The notes under the pieces were generated by a model. It did not search any database. It saw only the letters and a program-made list of their open reading frames with translations, and had not been told where the DNA came from. Of a DNA stretch of 8,757 nucleotides, positions 1 to 3,541 are shown piece after piece. The translations under genes and the position numbers were made by a program. Positions within the stretch are counted from its first letter, which is position 1. Each line of letters begins with the position of its first letter. Origin of the DNA: MGIIb-O5 sp036154155 (lineage in GTDB: Archaea; Thermoplasmatota; Poseidoniia; Poseidoniales; Thalassarchaeaceae); assembly GCA_036154155.1 (NCBI GenBank), contig JAYZLP010000006.1, forward strand, positions 1 through 8,757, read 5' to 3'.

Positions 1-52
1 GTTGTACTCGTGGGCATCATCTTCCCTAGGGAGTGTGATGCCCCCGTACAAC
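1..52. repeat. 52-bp imperfect palindrome at the left edge of the cassette-like region
   Basis: Three nested inverted arms are visible: GTTGTAC (1-7) with GTACAAC (46-52), GGGCATCA (12-19) with TGATGCCC (36-43), and the self-complementary TCCCTAGGGA (23-32). The spacers between outer and middle arms are unequal: 4 nt (tcgt) on the left and 2 nt (cc) on the right. Bases 1-28, the left arm up to the centre, recur exactly at 1612-1639. The size and nesting suit a recombination site or a strong hairpin. Nothing coding is supported here: an ATG at 10 opens a frame through the palindrome, but the likely start of the next gene is at 130. Confidence 0.85.
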
Positions 53-86
53 GGGACCAATATTACGCATGTATCATAGAGGGGCA
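53..86 (+). promoter_or_regulatory. Promoter-like module upstream of the small membrane protein gene
   Basis: The block holds CCAATATTAC (57-66), then GCATG-TATCATA and a GGGG run (81-84). Positions 57-84 match 1111-1138, upstream of the acetyltransferase, at 25 of 28 positions. AATATTAC could act as an archaeal TATA box; transcription would then start near 87, leaving a leader of roughly 43 nt. A second block shared with the acetyltransferase gene lies just before the start: CCCTTT, GAGG (123-126) and ATGGAAAA. That the module is conserved is seen directly. That it is a promoter is inferred from its position. Confidence 0.5.
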
Positions 87-129
87 TGAACTTGCGAACG
101 TTCAAACCCATCCCCCCCTTTCGAGGACC

Positions 130-417
130 ATGGAAAATGAGTCATTGTTCATATTGCTCACAACTGCGATCGGAGGATATCTTGGTTTGGACGGATCAAG
201 TGAGGGAGTCAATGAAGCCTGCGGAGTAAGCGATGTATGCCAGTTAGCTATCGCCACCGGAACGTATGAAATCCCCCGAGTAATGATGGAAGCGCATGTG
301 GGGACAGTCTCAGCTATTGCTGGTCTGATTATGGGATTGCTTGTTGGTACTATCCTGATTGGAGTATACAGACTCGCCCAATACTCACAATCGAAAAACA
401 CTGAAACAGAATCTTAA
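130..417 (+). CDS. Small membrane protein of unknown function, 95 aa
   Basis: I do not recognise a family. The protein has a short, weakly hydrophobic N-terminal stretch (about residues 5-20), a polar loop with two cysteines (C31 and C37) that could form a disulfide if exported, and a clear transmembrane helix (about residues 58-80, rich in Gly, Ile, Leu and Val). It ends in a polar, Ser/Thr/Glu-rich tail. It is probably anchored in the cytoplasmic membrane. The start at 130 is chosen over an upstream in-frame ATG at 10 because GAGG (123-126) sits just before it, and because the upstream codons lie inside a palindrome and a promoter-like block that also precede the acetyltransferase gene. It is the first gene of the palindrome-bounded accessory segment and converges on the glycosylase gene. 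Function cannot be assigned. Confidence 0.65.
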   Translation: MENESLFILLTTAIGGYLGLDGSSEGVNEACGVSDVCQLAIATGTYEIPRVMMEAHVGTVSAIAGLIMGLLVGTILIGVYRLAQYSQSKNTETES

Positions 418-427
418 CAAAATGATT

Positions 428-462
428 TGTTCATCATACTGGGTACCCATTAGTATTCAACA
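428..462. repeat. Palindromic junction between convergent genes (shares TGGGTACCCA core)
   Basis: The core TGGGTACCCA (440-449) is flanked by ATAC (436-439) pairing with GTAT (453-456) and by TGTT (428-431) pairing with AACA (459-462). The outer spacers are again 4 nt (catc) and 2 nt (tc), as in the palindrome at 1-52. The same 10-base core occurs at 1104-1113. The site covers the glycosylase stop codon (450-452). A separate 6-bp hairpin, AACAAA (416-421) with TTTGTT (426-431), begins in the stop codon of the membrane-protein gene and competes for the same bases. It could be a bidirectional terminator, a cassette junction, or both. Confidence 0.6.
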
Positions 463-1061
463 GGAACTGGATCTAGTGACCGCCAAAGGAACCAGCATGC
501 AGCACTGCGATATGGCCGCCAAGCTTCTGCCACAGCCCTCATCTCCTTCTTGGTTCGCGCCTCGGGAACGAGACGTTGTATGCCCTTCACAACCCCAAGA
601 TCTCCTAGGCTGAGAACATCCGGGCGCATTAGTGAGAATATGAGCATCATCTCGGCTGTCCAAGGCCCGACTCCCTTGAATTGCACGAGATGACTGAGGA
701 TCGAATAATCATCCATTTCTCCATAGCCTTCTGGAAGGAGAGGGGTATCGCTGGTTGCGATTCCGTGAATGTATAGGCTCTTTTGATGTGATAAGCCACA
801 AGATGACAACTCATCAAATGTACAGGAACCAACCGACTTCCTGTTGATTTCACCACACAATTCCTCTAATCGGCTGTGAATGGTATCTGCAGCTTTTACC
901 GAAATCTGCTGCCCAACTATGCTTCTGACTAGAGTCTGGAAGATTTCGCCACGACCAGATAACCCCTCCTCTCCATGCAGTTCGACCATTCTTCCGAGAA
1001 GTGGGTCTAACGAAAGATGTGTGACCGCATCTTCCCACCATTCGGGCCTACCTGTTTCCAT
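450..1061 (-). CDS. alkA: DNA-3-methyladenine glycosylase II, AlkA-like (HhH-GPD superfamily)
   Basis: This is a base-excision repair enzyme that removes alkylated purines from DNA. The family signature is clear: an N-terminal helix with the stretch LVRSIVGQQIS (about residues 44-54), the helix-hairpin-helix LVQFKGVGPWTAEM (125-138), and the catalytic aspartate in SLGDLGVVKG (D154). A C-terminal W-R-P-Y-R-S-A-A-x-W stretch (181-190) is typical of AlkA. The protein has 203 residues, near the length of single-domain archaeal and bacterial AlkA proteins and shorter than E. coli AlkA, so it probably lacks the N-terminal TBP-like domain. ATG 1061 is preferred; a GTG at 1079 would add six residues (LPPGC region). 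The gene converges on the membrane-protein gene and diverges from the acetyltransferase gene, both in the accessory segment. The fold is confident; the exact substrate range is not visible. Confidence 0.88.
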   Translation of the reverse strand: METGRPEWWEDAVTHLSLDPLLGRMVELHGEEGLSGRGEIFQTLVRSIVGQQISVKAADTIHSRLEELCGEINRKSVGSCTFDELSSCGLSHQKSLYIHGIATSDTPLLPEGYGEMDDYSILSHLVQFKGVGPWTAEMMLIFSLMRPDVLSLGDLGVVKGIQRLVPEARTKKEMRAVAEAWRPYRSAACWFLWRSLDPVPVEY

Positions 1062-1068
1062 GCAACCT

Positions 1069-1083
1069 GGGGGAAGCACCCCC
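1069..1083 (-). other. G/C hairpin in the glycosylase leader
   Basis: GGGGG (1069-1073) and CCCCC (1079-1083) can pair around a 5-nt loop just upstream of the glycosylase ATG at 1061. On the minus strand the G-rich arm contains the only Shine-Dalgarno-like stretch (GGGGGGTG), so the hairpin could hide it. This is a structural observation with no functional proof. Confidence 0.3.
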
Positions 1084-1112
1084 CTATGACCTATGCGTCA
1101 TTATGGGTACCC
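1076..1112 (-). promoter_or_regulatory. Promoter-like module reading toward the glycosylase gene
   Basis: Read on the minus strand, this stretch resembles the modules at 53-86 and 1105-1141: ACCCATAATGACGCAT, then TCATAG and a G run ending in TGC. It matches the 53-86 module at about 21 of 33 positions, with the best match in GACGCAT and TCATAGNGGGG. It is the left half of a 66-bp palindrome. If the AT-rich block near 1113-1120 serves as TATA box, transcription would start near 1090, leaving a leader of about 29 nt before ATG 1061. Confidence 0.4.
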
Positions 1113-1141
1113 AATATTACACATGCATCATATAGGGGTGC
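1105..1141 (+). promoter_or_regulatory. Promoter-like module upstream of the acetyltransferase gene
   Basis: This holds CCAATATTAC (1111-1120), CATGCATCATA (1122-1132) and GGGG (1135-1138). It matches the module upstream of the membrane-protein gene at 25 of 28 positions. Using AATATTAC as the archaeal TATA box places transcription start near 1141, leaving about 15 nt of leader with the ribosome site GAGGTG (1147-1152) before ATG 1156. That spacing supports a promoter role, by inference. Confidence 0.5.
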
Positions 1142-1155
1142 CCTTTGAGGTGGAC

Positions 1156-1599
1156 ATGGAAAAAGACGGCATTAATGTCAGACATCTACTTGACTCGGAA
1201 GATATCCGAGCGAGTTGGCCGTTGATGCGACAATTACGTCCATATCTGTCTGATGAGATGGGTTATGTTAAGCAAGTGGAGAGGCAACAACAGAACACGG
1301 GATACAATCTCGTGGGGGCATTCGATTCCGATGGACTACTTCTAGGCATTGCTGGATTTGTGTTCTCTGAAATGCTATCTCGTGGAAGCTACATGTATGT
1401 TGACGATCTAGTGATTGATGAAGGAAGCCGTAGTCATGGAGTGGGGACAATTCTACTTTCTTGGCTCTCTGATCACGCACGTGAATTGGGGTGCTCGAGT
1501 CTTCACTTGGATTGTAGCAATCACCGCTTGGACGCCCATCGATTCTACCGTCGTGAGGGACTCGAGGACAGAAGTTTGCATTTTGTACTAGACCTATAG
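1156..1599 (+). CDS. GNAT-family N-acetyltransferase, 147 aa
   Basis: A stand-alone GNAT domain that would transfer an acetyl group from acetyl-CoA to an amine. The N-terminal part (INVRHLLDSEDIRASWPLMRQLRPYLSDE, described by its ends, about residues 6-34) is the usual opening of the fold. Beta strands around 62-71 and 78-88 lead into the acetyl-CoA pyrophosphate loop R92-S-H-G95-V-G97, followed by the helix LLSWLSDHARELG. The stretch HRFYRREGL (128-136) is the C-terminal motif with the usual tyrosine. The start at ATG 1156 follows GAGGTG (1147-1152). An in-frame ATG at 1093 would put coding sequence inside the 66-bp palindrome and is rejected. The substrate is unknown: relatives modify small molecules, antibiotics or protein N-termini. 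It lies in the accessory segment and ends 42 nt before the convergent VOC gene. Confidence 0.85.
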   Translation: MEKDGINVRHLLDSEDIRASWPLMRQLRPYLSDEMGYVKQVERQQQNTGYNLVGAFDSDGLLLGIAGFVFSEMLSRGSYMYVDDLVIDEGSRSHGVGTILLSWLSDHARELGCSSLHLDCSNHRLDAHRFYRREGLEDRSLHFVLDL

Positions 1600-1611
1600 A
1601 ACACTGTAACC

Positions 1612-1654
1612 GTTGTACTCGTGGGCATCATCTTCCCTACCCTATGATTCGTAC
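1612..1654. repeat. Second copy of the 28-bp repeat with a degenerate right arm (possible junction site)
   Basis: Bases 1612-1639 are identical to 1-28. The following bases differ from the first copy but keep a weak right arm: ATGAT (1644-1648) pairs with ATCAT (1627-1631), and GTAC (1651-1654) pairs with GTAC (1615-1618), with a 2-nt spacer (tc). The right arm falls in the last codons and stop of the VOC gene (stop at 1642-1644). This suits a hybrid site made of element sequence on the left and chromosomal sequence on the right. It could equally serve as a hairpin between two convergent genes. Confidence 0.7.
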
Positions 1655-2061
1655 TTGTTCCTCTCACTTGGATCTTCACTGAAGTACTCGACGAACTCGT
1701 ACTCGTTGCCATCGTGATCGAAGAAGTAGTAGCGGTGCCTATGGGGGTGGTCCAGATATGTGGCACCCTGCTTGTAACCGGCCCCCTGCATTCGCTTGGC
1801 CAGCGCAGCTGAATCACTGACGACGAATCCGATGTGGTTCATACCAGGGTGGACATACGGCCTGTGCGGGCCCCTTTCGGTGGCTCCGCGGTCCTCTATG
1901 CATAGGTAGGAGTCATCCGTTCCGACATGGACCCAACGCTGTGCCTTCTCTCCCCCTCCTGCTCCTCGGATTCTGAACTCCGGCATTGCGGTCAGCAGGA
2001 ACCTGACCGTCTCGTCCACATCTGTTGACGTCATGTTGAGGTGCTCGAGGAAAGGCTTCAT
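1642..2061 (-). CDS. VOC/glyoxalase-fold protein, 139 aa
   Basis: A single-chain vicinal oxygen chelate protein with two beta-alpha-beta-beta-beta modules. The first opens with EHLNMTSTDVDETVRFL (residues 6-22) and the second with NHIGFVVSDSAALAKRM (75-91). Candidate metal ligands are H7, H76 and E122 in YEFVEY, the usual H/H/E pattern of glyoxalase I-like and dioxygenase-like members; the fourth ligand cannot be placed by eye. Members isomerise methylglyoxal-glutathione, open aromatic rings, epimerise methylmalonyl-CoA or bind antibiotics, and this one cannot be assigned among these. A His-rich loop (HPHRHR, 105-110) is notable. It is the last gene of a three-gene operon, 26 nt after the zinc-ribbon gene. 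Its 3' end abuts the 28-bp repeat. Confidence 0.85.
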   Translation of the reverse strand: MKPFLEHLNMTSTDVDETVRFLLTAMPEFRIRGAGGGEKAQRWVHVGTDDSYLCIEDRGATERGPHRPYVHPGMNHIGFVVSDSAALAKRMQGAGYKQGATYLDHPHRHRYYFFDHDGNEYEFVEYFSEDPSERNKYES

Positions 2062-2087
2062 GGGATTGTGAGGGCGAACCTGACTTA

Positions 2088-2261
2088 TTAATCATAGATT
2101 GGAACGCCTTCGCAGCACGCTTCGACGACTCTGTGACATCTTGGACATTCCATGTGTTGCTTCCGTGGAATTGCACTTCCCCTGTAGCCGCATCCACATG
2201 TCAAATCGGCACAGTGGTCTGTATCCACGATGAGTCCACAAACAATTCGGGACTTATTCAT
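2088..2261 (-). CDS. Small zinc-ribbon protein, 57 aa
   Basis: I found this short gene by reading the gap between the kinase and VOC genes. It starts at ATG 2261, only 9 nt after the kinase stop, and ends in TAA at 2088-2090, 26 nt before the VOC start. The product has eight cysteines in 57 residues. C22-G-C24 and C39-P-R-C42 make a plausible four-cysteine zinc site (CxC...CxxC), and C8, C17 and a C49-C50 pair are extra. Histidines H16, H36 and H43 might also contribute. No other domain is present. The position inside a tight operon and the ordered cysteine spacing argue for a real gene; no obvious ribosome site precedes it, so translation may be coupled to the kinase. Function is unknown: it could be an RNA/DNA-binding ribbon or a partner of either neighbour. 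Confidence 0.72.
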   Translation of the reverse strand: MNKSRIVCGLIVDTDHCADLTCGCGYRGSAIPRKQHMECPRCHRVVEACCEGVPIYD

Positions 2262-2270
2262 AGCGTCGAT

Positions 2271-3413
2271 TCAGTCAACGGAGACAGGTAGAACCCTGGT
2301 TGTCCTGTATCCCTGAAGCACCTTGAGGTACTTCTTTTCTGAGAAGTCCCCGTCTAGTTCTTCGTCCCCAGTCTCTATCCGCAGGCTTCTGAGGGTAAGC
2401 AGTTTGGCGGGAGTCACGATTCCCAGAATCCCGTCCACCCCGACCTTCCGGAGCACGCTGGGAGATAGTTGGAGGTTCCCTCGGCCGATCAGGAATCCCT
2501 GACCACCCATCGGCGACAGGAGGAGCGTTATGGGCCCTTCATGCGAGCCTAGAATCTCGAGTATCTCTTTCTCGTTGATGTCAGTTCCAATCTGCTTTGA
2601 GCCCCTTGTTGCATCGATTCCGAGAGTGGTGAGTTCGAAGCCGATCATCTCCCCGATTGATCTCAGTGTACCTCCAGATCCCCAAAGGACCAGTCTTTCG
2701 TCCTCAACTAGGGTCTCTTCGATGTGCTCGGCGATTCCCTCGACTATTTCGTCCTCTCCCGAGGCCTCGACTCGCATCTTAGCTCCCTGCATCCAGCGCG
2801 GGCTCGAGGGGGTCATCACCTCGGCATAAATCCTGACGACCCATCTTCCCTGCCGGTAGAGTTCCTCGTCTAGGTCCAGTACTTCGGTCGTGGCAACCAG
2901 GAGGTCTCCAGCGATCCACGCCGCCAGAACCTCGGCCGCTGCCTTGGGCGATGAGGCGAAGCAACCAGAGTGCATCTTGACCCCGGTTGGGACCCCGATC
3001 ACGGGAAGTTTCGAGGCTTCGAGTTCCTCCAATGCTGAGACTATGTCCCTGGTCGTCCCGTCCCCTCCAGCATAGAGGAGCAAGTCTATGTCGGAGTCGA
3101 GGAGAGAGGATATGGCGGCCGATGTGTCGTCTGCAGAAGTGGTTCCAACCGAGGAGTGTACGCAAGTGACATCAGAGACACCTTCTGGAATCCAGTCGGT
3201 CCCCATCCTGCCTTCGCTAGTTATCCATTGGCAATCTTCCGACTTTTCGCCGGATATTGCCATGAAATGCTCCAGCATTGCCTCCATCCTCGGGCCTGAG
3301 CGATCCTCAGCGCCCTGTGACCTCGCATATTCGGCTTGGCCATCAGAGCCCTTCAGACCCAGGCGACCACCGAGGCCCGCGTCGGGGTTGACCAGCAAGC
3401 CTAGCCGGGGCAT
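2271..3413 (-). CDS. ATP-NAD kinase / AcoX-type protein (COG3199 family)
   Basis: The product is related to NAD kinases, which phosphorylate NAD to NADP using ATP or polyphosphate in the cytosol. The N-terminus carries the family stretch VNPDAGLGGRLGLKGSD (8-24). The nucleotide-binding GGDGT motif lies at 116-120 (LLYAGGDGTTRD), followed by VPTGVKMHSGCFA (141-153), typical of the COG3199 branch. The C-terminal half keeps MGGQGFLIGRGN and the closing TGDEELD stretch. Length (380 residues) fits the family. Whether it is a true NAD kinase is uncertain, because members named AcoX accompany acetoin catabolism and lack proof of activity. It is the first gene of the operon with the zinc-ribbon and VOC genes and is divergent from thrS. 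The ATG at 3413 is the first in frame and gives the canonical N-terminus. Confidence 0.85.
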   Translation of the reverse strand: MPRLGLLVNPDAGLGGRLGLKGSDGQAEYARSQGAEDRSGPRMEAMLEHFMAISGEKSEDCQWITSEGRMGTDWIPEGVSDVTCVHSSVGTTSADDTSAAISSLLDSDIDLLLYAGGDGTTRDIVSALEELEASKLPVIGVPTGVKMHSGCFASSPKAAAEVLAAWIAGDLLVATTEVLDLDEELYRQGRWVVRIYAEVMTPSSPRWMQGAKMRVEASGEDEIVEGIAEHIEETLVEDERLVLWGSGGTLRSIGEMIGFELTTLGIDATRGSKQIGTDINEKEILEILGSHEGPITLLLSPMGGQGFLIGRGNLQLSPSVLRKVGVDGILGIVTPAKLLTLRSLRIETGDEELDGDFSEKKYLKVLQGYRTTRVLPVSVD

Positions 3414-3541
3414 GTGTGAGCCTAGGGGCGTGTGGTCTTATCGCTTCGGATTTGAATGTGGCAAATCGGCCCTTTGGGCCGATGAAGGAATAGACGCTTT
3501 CAAACGGGAGTGTGTCAGCGGCTAAGACGGAGCGTGCATCG
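3414..3541. promoter_or_regulatory. Divergent intergenic region between the NAD kinase operon and thrS
   Basis: This 128-bp stretch must carry promoters for both directions. I see no convincing TATA/BRE pair on either strand. The most regular element is the perfect hairpin at 3465-3483. A GTG at 3512 opens the thrS frame early, but its only ribosome-site-like GGAG (3507-3510) is one base away, too close. GGAG at 3529-3532 lies 9 nt before ATG 3542. Confidence 0.45.
3465..3483. promoter_or_regulatory. Perfect 8-bp inverted repeat upstream of thrS
   Basis: ATCGGCCC (3465-3472) and GGGCCGAT (3476-3483) pair perfectly around TTT. It ends 58 nt before the thrS ATG and lies 51 nt outside the divergent kinase start. 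No T tract follows on either strand, so a simple intrinsic terminator is unlikely. It could be an operator shared by both promoters or, if transcribed, a leader hairpin for thrS. Confidence 0.5.

Larger units (their letters stand above)
1076..1141. repeat. 66-bp palindrome between divergent glycosylase and acetyltransferase genes
   Basis: The palindrome is centred on GGGTACCC (1105-1112). Outer arms GCACCCCCCTATGA (1076-1089) and TCATATAGGGGTGC (1128-1141) are complementary at 12 of 14 positions and lie exactly symmetrically about the core. The intervening 15-nt halves match at 8 of 15. In effect two copies of the promoter-like module are arranged head to head. The core TGGGTACCCA recurs at 440-449. 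Confidence 0.7.
29..1639. mobile_element. Putative cassette-array element bracketed by 28-bp direct repeats
   Basis: The segment is bracketed by an exact 28-bp direct repeat (1-28 and 1612-1639) and holds three unrelated short genes. A palindrome lies at each gene boundary and a shared promoter-like module precedes each gene. Its right edge abuts the 3' end of the VOC gene, a typical place for site-specific insertion. By eye it is less GC-rich than the genes to its right: sample 60-base lines give 42-52% here against 63% in one line of the kinase gene. No recombinase is in the window, and the left limit may lie outside it. Its status as a mobile element is inference. Confidence 0.4.

Noticed and set aside
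1..52. Integron attC recombination site
   Set aside because: The nested arms with unequal spacers look similar, but attC reads from an AAC-ending box to a GTT-starting box, whereas this palindrome runs from GTT to AAC. GTTGTAC also departs from GTTRRRY, and no integron integrase is present.
10..129. N-terminal extension of the membrane protein from ATG 10
   Set aside because: The 40 extra codons fall in the palindrome and promoter-like block, and a ribosome site precedes ATG 130.
1093..1155. Upstream ATG 1093 as the acetyltransferase start
   Set aside because: It lies inside the 66-bp palindrome. ATG 1156 has GAGGTG in front of it and gives a standard GNAT N-terminus.
1..1639. CRISPR array
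   Set aside because: There are only two copies of the 28-bp repeat, 1,611 bp apart, with genes between them and no regular spacers.
1..1654. Insertion sequence with terminal inverted repeats
   Set aside because: The flanking repeats are direct, not inverted, and none of the three genes is a transposase.
3465..3483. Intrinsic terminator or T-box leader
   Set aside because: No T tract follows the hairpin, and none of the longer conserved T-box elements is visible.
3512..3541. GTG 3512 as the thrS start
   Set aside because: Its GGAG is one base away, and the start at 3542 puts C334, H385 and R363 on the E. coli numbers. It cannot be fully excluded.
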